Assembly (NCBI RefSeq): GCF_036322625.1
Contig: NZ_AP027266.1
Location: forward strand, 685,001 to 749,000
From: Roseicyclus marinus
Lineage (GTDB): Bacteria > Pseudomonadota > Alphaproteobacteria > Rhodobacterales > Rhodobacteraceae
Direction of reading: 5' to 3'
DNA length: 64,000 nt
The translations under genes and the position numbers were made by a program. Of the stretch, positions 30,682 through 40,294 are shown piece after piece (position 1 is the stretch's first letter; the number at the start of each line of letters is the position of its first letter). The notes under the pieces were generated by a model. It ran no database searches. It was not told where the DNA came from and saw only the letters and a list, made by a program, of their open reading frames with translations.

Positions 30682-30695
30682 ATGATCCAGATCAA
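30682..30695. promoter_or_regulatory. Candidate FnrL/FNR box upstream of coxB
   Basis: ATGAT-CCAG-ATCAA at 30682-30695 matches nine of ten bases of the FNR consensus TTGAT-N4-ATCAA. It lies 42 bp upstream of the tldD start codon and about 140 bp upstream of the coxB start. An oxygen-responsive site fits control of the aa3 oxidase by FnrL in Rhodobacterales. Confidence 0.55.
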
Positions 30696-30835
30696 TCGGG
30701 CAGGGGGTGAGACATTTAGACCAAATGCCTTGCCCGGCCCTCAGCTATATGGTCTTGGCCAGACAGAACGCAACGGTATGCCTGCCGCGCGCCAGCGCGC
30801 TGGTCGGCTTGCCGCGAACGACAGGACAGACCGAA

Positions 30836-31726
30836 ATGATGCTTCGCAAGACGCTGTACGGCCTTTGGGCCGGGATTGGTGCAACCTTGGCCGCGGGCGC
30901 TGTCGCAGCGCAGACCGCGGGCCTGCGCGACGGGCTCGAGATCATCGGGGCACCGGTGCCGGGGGCCACGGGCTTTCAGCCCGGTGTGACGGAACTGGCG
31001 CGCGATATCCGGGCGCTGGACGCCCTGCTCATCGTGATCATGACGGCCATCGTGCTGTTCGTGACCGCGCTGCTTTTGTGGTCGGTGTTCCGCCACAACG
31101 AGCGCGCCAACCCCACGCCCGCGACATTCACCCACAACACCAAGATCGAGGTGACCTGGACGGTCGTGCCGCTGATCATCCTGGTCGTGATCGGGGCCTT
31201 TTCGCTGCCGGTGCTGTTCAAGCAGCAGACCATCCCCGAGGCGGATGTCGTGGTGAAGGCCACCGGCTACCAGTGGTACTGGGGCTATGAATATCCCGAG
31301 CATGGCATCGCCTATGACAGCTTCATGCTGACCGAGGAAGAACTGGCCGATTTCGGCTATTCGCCCGACGAGCACCTGCTGGCGACCGATACCGCGATGG
31401 TGGTGCCGACCGGCGCGACCGTGGTGGTGCAGGTGACGGCGGCCGACGTGATCCATTCCTGGACCGTTCCGGCGTTCGGCGTGAAGCAGGACGGCGTTCC
31501 GGGCCGTCTGGCCGAATTGTGGTTCGAGGTCGAGGAAGGCCAGGAAGGCGTCTATTTCGGCCAGTGTTCGGAATTGTGCGGTGTGAACCACGCCTTCATG
31601 CCGATCACCGTCTTTGCCGTGACACAGGAAGAATACGACGCCTGGATCAACGGCGAGGCGCAGGAATTCGCGTCGATCGGCGACATGCGCGCGCCGGGCG
31701 TGATCGAGCTGGCCTCGGCCGAGTGA
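30836..31726 (+). CDS. coxB: Cytochrome c oxidase subunit II (aa3 type)
   Basis: 296 residues. Subunit II accepts electrons from cytochrome c via the binuclear CuA centre. Signal peptide ([10 protein letters not shown]), two membrane helices (about 60-90 and 105-125), the aromatic patch [10 protein letters not shown], and CuA ligands in [16 protein letters not shown]. Start at ATG 30836, an ATGATG pair. The catalytic subunit I gene is not in the window, as is usual in this lineage. Confidence 0.96.
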   Translation: MMLRKTLYGLWAGIGATLAAGAVAAQTAGLRDGLEIIGAPVPGATGFQPGVTELARDIRALDALLIVIMTAIVLFVTALLLWSVFRHNERANPTPATFTHNTKIEVTWTVVPLIILVVIGAFSLPVLFKQQTIPEADVVVKATGYQWYWGYEYPEHGIAYDSFMLTEEELADFGYSPDEHLLATDTAMVVPTGATVVVQVTAADVIHSWTVPAFGVKQDGVPGRLAELWFEVEEGQEGVYFGQCSELCGVNHAFMPITVFAVTQEEYDAWINGEAQEFASIGDMRAPGVIELASAE

Positions 31727-31769
31727 TCGGAACGGGCGGGGCGGCGGCCCGGCCCGAGCAATGAAAGCA

Positions 31770-31791
31770 AGGCCGGGCAGACGCCCGGCCT
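31770..31791. repeat. Intercistronic hairpin between coxB and ctaB
   Basis: Perfect stem AGGCCGGGC / GCCCGGCCT with loop AGAC and no following T-run. Possibly an mRNA-processing or partial-attenuation element that sets the ratio of the abundant subunit II to the assembly factors. Confidence 0.5.
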
Positions 31792-31817
31792 ACGGTCAAG
31801 ATGAAGCGACAAGACGC

Positions 31818-32756
31818 ATGAGCGACCTGACGACCAACACGACCATCCAGACCGCCGAGGGCGAGGCCCGGTTCGGCGATTACGTCGCGCTTTTGAAGCC
31901 GCGGGTGATGTCGCTGGTCGTCTTCACGGCGCTGGTGGGGCTGTTGGTGGCCCCCGTGCCGGTCGATCCGATGATCGGCTTCACCGCGATCTTGTTCATC
32001 GCGCTGGGCGGCGGGGCCTCGGGCGCGCTGAACATGTGGTATGATGCCGATATCGACGCGGTGATGCGCCGGACCGCCAAGCGCCCGGTGCCCGCGGGCA
32101 AGGTCACGGCGGGCGAGGCGCTGTCGCTGGGGATGTGGCTGTCGGCGATTTCGGTGGCGATGCTGGGGCTGGCGACCAATTGGCTGGCGGCGGGCATCCT
32201 GGCCTTCACCATCTTTTTCTACGCGGTGATCTACACGATGTGGCTCAAGCGCGCGACGCCGCAGAACATCGTGATCGGGGGGGCGGCCGGTGCCTTCCCG
32301 CCGATGATCGGCTGGGCGGCGGCGACGGGGTCGGTGAGCCTCGAGGCGGTGCTGATGTTCGCGCTGATCTTCATGTGGACGCCGCCGCATTTCTGGGCGC
32401 TCGCGCTGTTCATGAAGTCGGATTACCACGAGGCCAAGGTGCCGATGCTGACGGTCACCCATGGCCGCGCCGAGACGCGGCGGCAGATCTGGATCTACAC
32501 GGTTCTGCTGGTGCCCGTGGCGCTGGGCCTGGGGCTGACGAGCGTGGCGGGCCCGGTTTACCTGGCGGCGGCGGTGGTTCTGAACGCGATCTTCCTCAAG
32601 GGCGCGTGGGAGATCTGGCGCCGGGCCGAGGAGGCCGCGCAGGCCGATGGTTATGTCGTGGAAAAGCGGTTCTTCCGCTTCTCGCTCTATTATCTGTTCC
32701 TGCATTTCGGTGCGCTGCTGGCGGATGCCGGGTTGCGCGCCTGGGGGGTTTTCTGA
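31818..32756 (+). CDS. ctaB: Protoheme IX farnesyltransferase (heme O synthase)
   Basis: 312 residues, polytopic UbiA-family membrane enzyme. It adds the farnesyl chain to heme B, the first step to heme A. The prenyl diphosphate-binding motif is [19 protein letters not shown]; a second conserved segment [13 protein letters not shown] follows. Nine helices are expected. Start at ATG 31818; an upstream in-frame extension crosses the hairpin and is unlikely. TGATG overlap with the next small gene. Confidence 0.95.
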   Translation: MSDLTTNTTIQTAEGEARFGDYVALLKPRVMSLVVFTALVGLLVAPVPVDPMIGFTAILFIALGGGASGALNMWYDADIDAVMRRTAKRPVPAGKVTAGEALSLGMWLSAISVAMLGLATNWLAAGILAFTIFFYAVIYTMWLKRATPQNIVIGGAAGAFPPMIGWAAATGSVSLEAVLMFALIFMWTPPHFWALALFMKSDYHEAKVPMLTVTHGRAETRRQIWIYTVLLVPVALGLGLTSVAGPVYLAAAVVLNAIFLKGAWEIWRRAEEAAQADGYVVEKRFFRFSLYYLFLHFGALLADAGLRAWGVF

Positions 32757-32950
32757 TGCCGATCACGCAGACCCATGACCTGCACAAGCGCCGCATGGGG
32801 CGCAACATCGGGGTGGCGCTGAGCCTTGTGGGGTTCGCGGCCATCGTATTCGGCCTGACCATCGCCAAGATCCGCGAGGGCGCGTCGATGGAGGCCTTTG
32901 ACCACACGCCGCGTGTGTCGATCACGCCGCCGGTGGAGCCTGGCCGATGA
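32756..32950 (+). CDS. Small single-helix protein of the cta operon
   Basis: 64 residues with a basic N-terminus (LHKRRMGRN), one membrane helix (about 17-37), and a short C-terminus ending in Pro-rich VSITPPVEPG. Genes like this sit between ctaB and ctaG across Rhodobacterales. It is coupled at both ends (TGATG upstream, ATGA downstream). Probably an oxidase assembly factor; exact function unknown. Confidence 0.75.
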   Translation: MPITQTHDLHKRRMGRNIGVALSLVGFAAIVFGLTIAKIREGASMEAFDHTPRVSITPPVEPGR

Positions 32951-33531
32951 GCGAGACCACCGCCAAGCTGTCGAACGGCCAGATCGTCGCCCGCTGCCTG
33001 GGCGTGATCGTTCTGATGGGGGGGCTCGCCTGGGCCTCGGTGCCGTTCTACGACTGGTTCTGCCGGGTCACGGGCTTTGGCGGGACGACGCAAGTGGCGG
33101 AAGCGGGCAGCGAGACGGTGCTCGACCAGACGATCCGGGTGCGCTTCGACGCGAGCCGCGCGCGCGACATGCCCTGGGAATTCCGGGCGATGCAGCCGCA
33201 TATGGACATCCGGATCGGGGAGACGGGGCTGGCGTTCTACGAGGCCTACAACCCGACCGACGAGCCCATCGCGGGCACGGCGAGCTTCAATGTCGCGCCC
33301 TTCGAGACGGGCGGATATTTCGTCAAGATCCATTGCTTCTGCTTCGAGTTGCAGGTGTTGCAGCCGGGCGAGCGGGTGGAGATGCCGGTGACATTCTTTG
33401 TCGATCCCGCCATTCTTGACGACCCGGAGGCCCGCGGCACGCCCGCGATCACCCTGTCCTACACGTTCCACGTGACGGACATCCCAGAGGATTATGCCGC
33501 GCTGGCCACCCCGGCCCCCGTGGCCAACTAG
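32947..33531 (+). CDS. ctaG: Cytochrome c oxidase assembly factor CtaG (Cox11)
   Basis: 194 residues. Delivers copper to the CuB site of subunit I. One N-terminal membrane anchor (about 14-33) precedes the periplasmic Ig-like domain. The copper-binding CFCFE motif is in [10 protein letters not shown]; a further cysteine lies in [10 protein letters not shown]. Overlaps the preceding gene by four bases. Confidence 0.96.
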   Translation: MSETTAKLSNGQIVARCLGVIVLMGGLAWASVPFYDWFCRVTGFGGTTQVAEAGSETVLDQTIRVRFDASRARDMPWEFRAMQPHMDIRIGETGLAFYEAYNPTDEPIAGTASFNVAPFETGGYFVKIHCFCFELQVLQPGERVEMPVTFFVDPAILDDPEARGTPAITLSYTFHVTDIPEDYAALATPAPVAN

Positions 33532-33557
33532 AGAAAACCGGACCGAGGACGACACCC

Positions 33558-34376
33558 ATGGCCCATGCCAAGAACCACGATTACCATATCATCAACCCGT
33601 CGATCTGGCCGCTGATGGCGGCCGGTGCGGCCTTTGTCATGCTCTTCGGGGCGGTGAACTGGATGCATGGCGGCCTGCCCTGGATGTTCGCCATGGGCTT
33701 TGTCGCCACGCTTTACGTCATGTTCGGCTGGTGGGCCGACGTGGTGTCGGAAAGCAATGCGGGCGATCACACGCCGGTGGTGCGGATCGGCCTGCGCTAC
33801 GGCTTCATCATGTTCATCATGTCCGAGGTGATGTTCTTCGTCGCGTGGTTCTGGGCCTTCTTCAAGCATGCGCTCTACCCGATGAACGAATACGTGGCCT
33901 CCGCCTATGTGCCGCCGGAAATCTACGCGGTGGACCCGTTCCACCTGCCGCTGATCAACACGCTGATCCTGCTGTTGTCGGGCTGCGCCGTCACCTGGTC
34001 GCACCATGCGCTGGTCCATGGCGGCCCGCGCAAGGACGTGGCCAACGGTCTGATCATCGGCGTGGTGCTGGGCCTGATCTTTACCGGGTTGCAGGCGTTC
34101 GAATATTACGAGCTGATCGCGCATTACGGCTGGAGCTTTGGCGGCGACAAGTTCTTTGCCACCTTCTTTCTCGCCACCGGGTTCCATGGCGCGCATGTGA
34201 TCATCGGGACGATCTTTCTGTTCGTCTGCTGGCTGCGGGTGCTGAAGGGCCATTTCACCGCCGAGAAGCATATCGGGTTCGAGGCGGCGGCCTGGTACTG
34301 GCATTTCGTCGATGTGGTCTGGCTGTTCCTGTTCCTGGCCGTCTACATCTGGGGCCAGGCGGTCGTGATCGGTTGA
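33558..34376 (+). CDS. ctaE: Cytochrome c oxidase subunit III
   Basis: 272 residues with seven expected membrane helices. Signatures: [21 protein letters not shown]-type helix (split across 90-110), THHALVHG-like [33 protein letters not shown] and the final [14 protein letters not shown]. It stabilises subunit I proton uptake. Last cox structural gene of the operon; a hairpin follows seven bases after the stop. Confidence 0.97.
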   Translation: MAHAKNHDYHIINPSIWPLMAAGAAFVMLFGAVNWMHGGLPWMFAMGFVATLYVMFGWWADVVSESNAGDHTPVVRIGLRYGFIMFIMSEVMFFVAWFWAFFKHALYPMNEYVASAYVPPEIYAVDPFHLPLINTLILLLSGCAVTWSHHALVHGGPRKDVANGLIIGVVLGLIFTGLQAFEYYELIAHYGWSFGGDKFFATFFLATGFHGAHVIIGTIFLFVCWLRVLKGHFTAEKHIGFEAAAWYWHFVDVVWLFLFLAVYIWGQAVVIG

Positions 34377-34382
34377 GGCGGG

Positions 34383-34406
34383 GCCGGGGGTGATGCCCCC
34401 GGCTTT
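34383..34406 (+). terminator. Terminator-like hairpin after ctaE
   Basis: Stem GCCGGGGG / CCCCCGGC with a 5-base loop, followed by TTTG. Confidence 0.6.
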
Positions 34407-34426
34407 GTCCGTCGTTTCTGACCAAA

Positions 34427-34539
34427 GGGGGCTCTGCCAAGATTCTTTAGTTTGGGGGGCTCTGCCCCGCCTCTTTTAGTAAGGGGGCTCTGCCCCCCGG
34501 CCTTCGGCCTCCCCCCGGAGTTTTCGGGCCAAGATGAAG
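34427..34539. repeat. GC-rich intergenic repeat cluster (copy 2)
   Basis: Three direct copies of GGGGGCTCTGCC at 34427-34438, 34455-34466 and 34483-34494, each able to fold on itself, followed by GGAGTTTTCGGGCCAAGATG and AAG (34517-34539), the exact inverse of 20037-20059. Together with the two copies near 40.1 kb it is a dispersed, operon-end element of REP type. Confidence 0.7.
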
Positions 34540-34610
34540 GGTGGGGGCGTTAACCTTGATGAAACGTGAAGGCCTGCCAGATGCGGCGGGCCTTTTGCTT
34601 GGAGGATGCC

Positions 34611-35285
34611 ATGGGGCGGATGATCAGCGTTGCGGTCTTTGGGGCTGTGGGGATTGCCATCCTCGTGTCGCTGGGCGTGTGGCAGCTGCAGCGGCTGGGC
34701 TGGAAGGAAGGCATCCTGGCCGAGATCGAGGCGCGGATCGCGGATGCGCCCGTGGCCCTGCCCGAGGTGCCGGATGCGGAGGCCGATCGCTACCTGCCGG
34801 TCGCGGTTTCGGGGCGGATCGGGGCGGAGGCCTTGCGCGTTCTGGTGAGCCAGCGCGGGATCGGGGCAGGCTATCGGCTGATTTCGGTTCTGGAGACCGA
34901 GGGCGGGCGGCGCGTTCTCTTGGACCGGGGGGTGCTGCCGGTGGCCGATGACCTGCCCGCGCCGCCCGAGGGAATGGTTGCGGTTCTGGGCAATCTGCAT
35001 TGGCCCGAGGAGCGCGACGGGTTCACGCCGGACAACGATGTCGCGGGCAATATCTGGTTCGCGCGGGATGTGGGTGTGATGGCCGCGCATCTGGGCACGG
35101 AGCCCGTGCTGGTGATCGCGCGCGCGCTCGATCCTGCGGAGGCCGGGGTGACGCCCCTGCCGGTGACGAGCGAGGGCATTCCCAATGATCACCTGAATTA
35201 CGCGGTGACATGGTTTTTGCTGGCGCTGGTCTGGTTGGGGATGACAGTGTTTCTGCTCTGGCGTATCAGGCAGCGACCAGATTAG
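34611..35285 (+). CDS. surf1: SURF1-family oxidase assembly protein
   Basis: 224 residues. It assists heme A insertion into cytochrome oxidase. Two helices frame the protein: about 5-22 (ISVAVFGAVGIAILVSLG) followed by the signature VWQLQRLGWKE, and about 198-218 near the end. The periplasmic domain ends NDHLNYAVTWFLLALVW. Start at ATG 34611 with GGAGG ten bases upstream. It sits with the cta genes as in other Rhodobacterales. Confidence 0.9.
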   Translation: MGRMISVAVFGAVGIAILVSLGVWQLQRLGWKEGILAEIEARIADAPVALPEVPDAEADRYLPVAVSGRIGAEALRVLVSQRGIGAGYRLISVLETEGGRRVLLDRGVLPVADDLPAPPEGMVAVLGNLHWPEERDGFTPDNDVAGNIWFARDVGVMAAHLGTEPVLVIARALDPAEAGVTPLPVTSEGIPNDHLNYAVTWFLLALVWLGMTVFLLWRIRQRPD

Positions 35286-35301
35286 GGGACAGTTTCGGCC
35301 C

Positions 35302-36687
35302 ATGCGCTATATCTCGACCCGGGGTCAGGCCCCGGTGCTCACCTTCGAAGACACGATGCTGACGGGATTGGCGCGCGATGGCGGGCTTTACGTGCCCGAG
35401 ACGCTGCCGCGCATGAGTGCCGCCGAGATCGCGGCGCTGGCGGGCCTGTCCTATGAGGACGTCGCCTTTCGCGTGATGCGGCCCTTCGTGGGCGAGAGTT
35501 TCACCGACGCCGAATTCGGCGATTGCATCGCGCGGGCCTATGCGGGGTTCGGCCATGCGGCGCGCGCGCCGCTCAAGCAATTGCAGGACAATCATTTCCT
35601 GCTCGAACTGTTCCACGGGCCGACGCTGGCCTTCAAGGATTTCGCGATGCAGCTGATCGGCCAGCTGTTCCAGACGGCGCTGGCGCGGTCGGGCGAGCGG
35701 GTGACCATCGTGGGGGCCACGAGCGGGGATACCGGATCAGCGGCGATGGAGGCGTTCCGGGGGCTCGAGAATGTCGATGTCTTCATCCTTTACCCGCATG
35801 GCCGGGTGTCGGATGTGCAGCGCCGCCAGATGACGACCGTGTCCGAGGCCAATGCCCATGCGCTGGCCATCGACGGCACGTTCGACGATGCGCAGGCGCG
35901 GTTGAAGGACATGTTCAACGATTTCGTCTTTCGCGACGAGGTGCGGCTGGCGGGCGTGAATTCGATCAATTTCGCCCGGGTTCTGGCGCAGGTGGTCTAT
36001 TATTTCACCGCCGCCGTGGCGCTGGGGGCACCGCATCGCGAGGTGTCGTTCTGTGTGCCGACGGGGAATTTCGGCGATATCTTTGCCGGATACCTGGCCA
36101 AGAGGATGGGCTTGCCCATCGCGCGGCTGGTGGTGGCGACGAACCAGAACGATATCCTGCACCGGGCGCTGTCGACGGGGGATTACGTGACCCAAGGGGT
36201 TGCCCCCTCGATCAGCCCGTCGATGGATATCCAGGTGTCGTCCAATTTCGAGCGCGCGCTGTTCGATGCCTATGGGCGCGACGGGGCGGCGGTGGCGCAG
36301 TTGATGGCGGAGTTGAAGGCGGGGGGGTTCCATATCTCCCAAGGGGCGCTGGAGGCGTTGCGGAGCGATTTCGCGAGCGGGCGCGCGTCGGAGGCCGAAA
36401 CCTCGGCCATGATCGCGCGATCAAGGGGCGAGATGGGCGAGCTTTTGTGCCCGCATTCGGCGGTGGGTGTGCATGTGGCGCAAGATTTCCTGGGGGCGGT
36501 GCCGATGGTGACGCTGGCCACCGCGCATCCGGCGAAATTCCCCGATGCGGTGGAGGCGGCCACGGGCATCAGGCCCGCGCTGCCCGCGCGCATGGCGGAT
36601 CTGTTCGAGCGGCCCGAGCGGGTGAGCCGTGTGCCCAATGACCTGACAGCCCTCGAGGCCCATGTGCGCGAGGCGTTGGCCCGGTGA
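35302..36687 (+). CDS. thrC: Threonine synthase
   Basis: 461 residues, PLP-dependent. Converts O-phosphohomoserine to threonine. The start MRYISTRGQ is typical; the PLP lysine is in GPTLAFKDFAMQ and the phosphate-binding loop in GATSGDTGSAA. The family's usual C-terminal domain is present. The stop overlaps the GTG of the M16 peptidase gene (GTGA). Confidence 0.96.
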   Translation: MRYISTRGQAPVLTFEDTMLTGLARDGGLYVPETLPRMSAAEIAALAGLSYEDVAFRVMRPFVGESFTDAEFGDCIARAYAGFGHAARAPLKQLQDNHFLLELFHGPTLAFKDFAMQLIGQLFQTALARSGERVTIVGATSGDTGSAAMEAFRGLENVDVFILYPHGRVSDVQRRQMTTVSEANAHALAIDGTFDDAQARLKDMFNDFVFRDEVRLAGVNSINFARVLAQVVYYFTAAVALGAPHREVSFCVPTGNFGDIFAGYLAKRMGLPIARLVVATNQNDILHRALSTGDYVTQGVAPSISPSMDIQVSSNFERALFDAYGRDGAAVAQLMAELKAGGFHISQGALEALRSDFASGRASEAETSAMIARSRGEMGELLCPHSAVGVHVAQDFLGAVPMVTLATAHPAKFPDAVEAATGIRPALPARMADLFERPERVSRVPNDLTALEAHVREALAR

Positions 36688-37946
36688 GCGTCTCCGTCCA
36701 TACATTGTCGAACGGTCTGCGGGTCGTGACCGAGCATATGCCGGGGCTGGAGAGCGCCGCGCTGGGCCTGTGGGTCTCGGCGGGGGGACGCCACGAGGCG
36801 CCCGAGCAAAACGGTGTCGCGCATTTCCTGGAACACATGGCGTTCAAGGGCACGGCGCGGCGCAGCGCGCTTCAGATCGCCGAAGAGATCGAGGATGTGG
36901 GCGGTTACATCAACGCCTATACGAGCCGCGAGGTGACGGCCTATTACGCGCGGGTGTTGCGGCAGGATGTGGCCCTCGCGCTCGACCTGATCGCCGATAT
37001 CGTGCTGAACCCGGTGTTCGATCCGCGCGAGATCGAGGTGGAGCGGGGCGTGATCTTGCAGGAGATCGGGCAGGCCGCCGATACGCCCGACGACATCATT
37101 TTCGACTGGTTGCAGGAAGAGGCCTATCCGGGCCAGGCGCTGGGGCGCACGATCCTGGGGCCGGCGGAGCGGGTGCGGGCCTTTGACCGGGGGGATTTCG
37201 ACCGGTTCGTGGCCGAGCATTACGGGGCGGGCCAGCTGATCCTGTCGGCGGCGGGCGCGGTCGATCACGACGAGATCGTGCGGCTGGCCGAGGCCGCCTT
37301 TGGCCATCTGCCGGCATCGCGGCCGGTGGTGCCGGAACCCGCCGTTTTCGCGGGTGGTGAGCGGCGGGTGGTGAAAAAGCTTGAACAGGCGCATTTCACC
37401 CTTGCGCTGGAGGCGCCCGGCTACCGGTCGGACGATATCTATACCGCCCAGATCTATGCCAGTGCGCTTGGCGGCGGCATGTCGTCGAGGCTGTTCCAGG
37501 AGATCCGGGAAAAGCGGGGCCTGTGCTACACGATCTATGCCTCGGTCGGGAGTTACGACGATACGGGGATGCTGACGATCTATGCCGGGACATCGGGCAA
37601 GGAATTGCCGGAGCTGGTGGGGCTGACAGTGGATGAATTGCGCCGCTCGGCCGAGGATATGAGCGAGGCCGAACTGGCCCGCGCTCGGGCGCAGATGAAG
37701 GCGGGGCTTTTGATGGGGCTGGAAAGCCCTTCGTCCCGGGCGGAGCGCCTGGCGCGGCTGGTGGCGATCTGGAACCGGGTGCCGCCGCTCGAGGAAACGG
37801 TTGCGCGGATCGATGCGGTCAATCTGGCGTGGCTCAGGGACCATGCGGGGGCGCTGGTCGCATCGGGGCAGGCGGCGATGGCGCTTTACGGGCCGGTGGC
37901 CAAGGCCCCCGAGCTGGGCCGGGTCAGGGAGCGTCTGGCGGCGTGA
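36684..37946 (+). CDS. M16-family zinc peptidase (processing-peptidase-like)
   Basis: 420 residues. Inverted zinc motif HFLEHMAFKGT (HxxEH) with the distal Glu about 75 residues later in EIEVERGVILQEI. The C-terminal half is the second, inactive M16 repeat, with the binding-site motif GGGMSSRLFQEIREKRGLCY. Closest in outline to mitochondrial processing peptidase beta and bacterial YmxG/PqqL. Cytoplasmic (no signal peptide). The GTG start is set by coupling to thrC. Substrate unknown. Confidence 0.9.
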   Translation: MSVSVHTLSNGLRVVTEHMPGLESAALGLWVSAGGRHEAPEQNGVAHFLEHMAFKGTARRSALQIAEEIEDVGGYINAYTSREVTAYYARVLRQDVALALDLIADIVLNPVFDPREIEVERGVILQEIGQAADTPDDIIFDWLQEEAYPGQALGRTILGPAERVRAFDRGDFDRFVAEHYGAGQLILSAAGAVDHDEIVRLAEAAFGHLPASRPVVPEPAVFAGGERRVVKKLEQAHFTLALEAPGYRSDDIYTAQIYASALGGGMSSRLFQEIREKRGLCYTIYASVGSYDDTGMLTIYAGTSGKELPELVGLTVDELRRSAEDMSEAELARARAQMKAGLLMGLESPSSRAERLARLVAIWNRVPPLEETVARIDAVNLAWLRDHAGALVASGQAAMALYGPVAKAPELGRVRERLAA

Positions 37947-38530
37947 TGCTGGCGCGCAAACGGCATCTGCGGCTGGAGACCGAGCGGCTGACGCTGCGGC
38001 TGCCGCGCCATGCCGATTACCGGTCCTGGGCGGCGCTGCGCGATGCCTCGCACGCCTTCCTGACGCCCTGGGAGCCGACATGGGCCCCCGACCATCTGAG
38101 CCGCAAGAGTTTCACGGGACGGGTCTATTGGTCGCAACGGGCGCTGGGGCAGGGGAGCGCCGTGCCGCTCTTCATCTTTCGCCGCGCGGACGAGGTGCTG
38201 CTGGGGGCGATCACGCTCGACAATATCCGGCGGGGGCCTGCGCAGGCGGCGACGCTGGGCTATTGGATCGGCGAGGTCCATGCCCGCCAGGGCTACATGC
38301 GGGAGGCGATCGGGGCGGTGGTCCATTACGCGTTTCGCGAATTGGACCTGAGCCGGGTCGAGGCCGCCTGCCTGCCGGAAAACGCCGCCTCGCGCGGGGT
38401 GCTGGAAAAGGCGGGGTTCAAATACGAAGGCGTGGCGCAGAGCTATCTTCAGATCGCGGGGCGCTGGCGCAACCATGTGCTGTACGCGCATCTGCGCCAT
38501 GACCGGCGCGGGCGGACCGAGATCGGGTGA
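37946..38530 (+). CDS. GNAT N-acetyltransferase, RimJ type
   Basis: 194 residues. RimJ/RimL-type acetyltransferase: LETERLTLRLP start, acetyl-CoA loop region HARQGYMREAI, and the GVLEKAGFKYEG end block. Such enzymes acetylate protein N-termini or small amines; the likely substrate is a ribosomal protein. TGATG overlap with the peptidase gene. Confidence 0.82.
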   Translation: MLARKRHLRLETERLTLRLPRHADYRSWAALRDASHAFLTPWEPTWAPDHLSRKSFTGRVYWSQRALGQGSAVPLFIFRRADEVLLGAITLDNIRRGPAQAATLGYWIGEVHARQGYMREAIGAVVHYAFRELDLSRVEAACLPENAASRGVLEKAGFKYEGVAQSYLQIAGRWRNHVLYAHLRHDRRGRTEIG

Positions 38531-38562
38531 CGCCCTGCCGGCACGAGGAGGGGAGCGAGAGA

Positions 38563-39960
38563 ATGACCGAGATCGCCGAAAGACTGGCCGCGATCCTGCC
38601 GGCCGCAGCCCTGCGCGCGGTGACGCCGAGCTACCTGGAGGAGCCGCGCGGGCGCTGGCAGGGGCAGGCGGCGGCCATCGTGGCACCGGGATCGGTGGCG
38701 GAGGTCGCAGCCGTGCTGCGGCTGTGCAGCGACTTGCGCGCGCCGGTCATCCCCTATGGCGGGGGCACGGGGCTGGTGGGCGGGCAATTGGCCGAAGACG
38801 GCACGCCGCCGGTCATCTTGTCGATGGAACGGATGCGCGTGATCCGGCACTTCGATGCCGAGGCGGGCACGATGATCGTGGAGGCCGGCGCGATCCTCTC
38901 GGAGATCCATGCCGCCGCCGAGGCCGAGGATTGGATTTTCCCGCTCACGCTGGCCAGCCAGGGATCGGCGCGGTTGGGCGGGCTGTTGGCCACCAATGCG
39001 GGCGGGGTGAACGTGATCCGCTACGGCAATGCGCGCGATCTGGTGCTGGGGGTCGAGGCGGTGCTGGCCGATGGCACGGTGATCGACACGCTGTCGCCCC
39101 TGCGCAAGGACAACACGGGCTATGACCTGCGGCATCTGCTGATCGGCTCGGAGGGGACGCTGGGGGTGATCACGGCAGCCTCGCTCAGGCTTTTCCCGAA
39201 ACCGGCGGCTGTGGGGGCCGCGATGATGGTCGTGCCCTCGCCCGAGGCGGCGCTGGGCCTGTTGAAACTGGCGCAGGCGCGCGTGGGCCCCTCGCTCTCG
39301 GCTTTCGAGCTGATCGGGCGCGAGGGGCTGATGTTTCTCGACGAGGTGGGGCCCGAGACGCGCCAGCCCTTCGATCCGCGCCCCGATTGGATCTGCCTGA
39401 TCGATCTGGGCATGGGGGCGGGGACAAGCCCCGAGGCGGCGCTGGAAGAGCTGTTCGCCGAAGCCTTCGAGCAGGATCTGGTCAGCGACGGCGTGATCGC
39501 GCAATCCGAGGCGCAGAGGGCCGAATTCTGGGCGCTTCGGGAAAACATTCCGGCGGCCAACCGCCGGATCGGGGCGGTTTCCTCGCATGACATCTCGGTG
39601 CCTGTTGCCGCCGTGCCCCGCTTCATCGCGGAGGCCCCGGCACGGATCGGCGCGGTGGGGGAGTTCCGGCTGAATTGTTTCGGCCACATGGGCGACGGGA
39701 ACCTGCATTACAACGTCTTTCCCATGCCCGGCAAATCGCGCGCCGATCACGAGAACCAGCGCGGCGCGATCAAGCGGGCGGTCCATGACCTGGTGCAGGA
39801 GCTGGGCGGGTCGGTCTCGGCGGAACACGGGGTCGGGCGGCTGAAGGTCGAGGACCTGGAGCGCTATGGCGATCCGGGCAAGCTCAAGGCGATGCGCGCG
39901 ATCAAGGCGGCGCTGGACCCGCTGGGCATCCTGAACCCAGGCGCGGTGCTGCGGGCCTGA
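38563..39960 (+). CDS. FAD-linked 2-hydroxyacid dehydrogenase (GlcD/D2HGDH-like)
   Basis: 465 residues. FAD_binding_4 (PCMH) domain with PVIPYGGGTGLVGGQ, TLASQGSARLGGLLATNAGG and GSEGTLGVIT; the C-terminal FAD-oxidase domain has FGHMGDGNLHYNV (metal/substrate histidines) and SAEHGVGRLK. Oxidises a D-2-hydroxyacid such as 2-hydroxyglutarate, lactate or glycolate; reading cannot decide which. It is a single-gene form with no glcE/glcF neighbours. Start at ATG 38563 after GAGGAGGGG. Confidence 0.85.
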   Translation: MTEIAERLAAILPAAALRAVTPSYLEEPRGRWQGQAAAIVAPGSVAEVAAVLRLCSDLRAPVIPYGGGTGLVGGQLAEDGTPPVILSMERMRVIRHFDAEAGTMIVEAGAILSEIHAAAEAEDWIFPLTLASQGSARLGGLLATNAGGVNVIRYGNARDLVLGVEAVLADGTVIDTLSPLRKDNTGYDLRHLLIGSEGTLGVITAASLRLFPKPAAVGAAMMVVPSPEAALGLLKLAQARVGPSLSAFELIGREGLMFLDEVGPETRQPFDPRPDWICLIDLGMGAGTSPEAALEELFAEAFEQDLVSDGVIAQSEAQRAEFWALRENIPAANRRIGAVSSHDISVPVAAVPRFIAEAPARIGAVGEFRLNCFGHMGDGNLHYNVFPMPGKSRADHENQRGAIKRAVHDLVQELGGSVSAEHGVGRLKVEDLERYGDPGKLKAMRAIKAALDPLGILNPGAVLRA

Positions 39961-40060
39961 CGGGCCGGGGCCCCGCCTCGCGCCCCTGTTGGGGGCGCTC
40001 CTTGGGGTGGTGGCGTATCCGGTGCCATGGCTGGCGGCGGGCCTGTGGGGTCTGTGGGAG

Positions 40061-40250
40061 CCTCCGGCGGGGATATTTTTGAAACAGAGAAGATGGGGAC
40101 AAGGATGACCCCGACCGGTCAAGCAGCCGGTCGGGGCTTCTCCGTTTGCGGTCATCGGCGTCCCCGCCTGTACCGCAAGACCAGCCTGCGCCGAAAAGGG
40201 TAAAGAAAGCGTTTAGAGCCGTCTCTGTTTTCCAAATATCCCGGGGGAGG
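40061..40250. repeat. Inverted pair of dispersed repeats flanking a terminator
   Basis: The first copy (40061-40095) reads CCTCCGGCGGGGATATTTTT then GAAACAGAGAAGATG. The second (40222-40250) is its imperfect reverse complement (TCTCTGTTTTCCAAATATCC and CGGGGGAGG). They match the style of the elements at 20.0 and 34.5 kb. The whole 334-bp gap from 39961 to 40294 otherwise holds only the terminator. Confidence 0.7.
40109..40136. terminator. Hairpin terminator between convergent genes
   Basis: Perfect 10-bp stem CCCCGACCGG / CCGGTCGGGG with an 8-base loop, followed by CTTCTCC. Serves the hydroxyacid dehydrogenase gene, and probably metG from the other side. Confidence 0.65.
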
Positions 40251-40294
40251 CGCGCAAGGCGCGACGGGGGGCTGGCCCCCCTCCGCCCTCTCCG

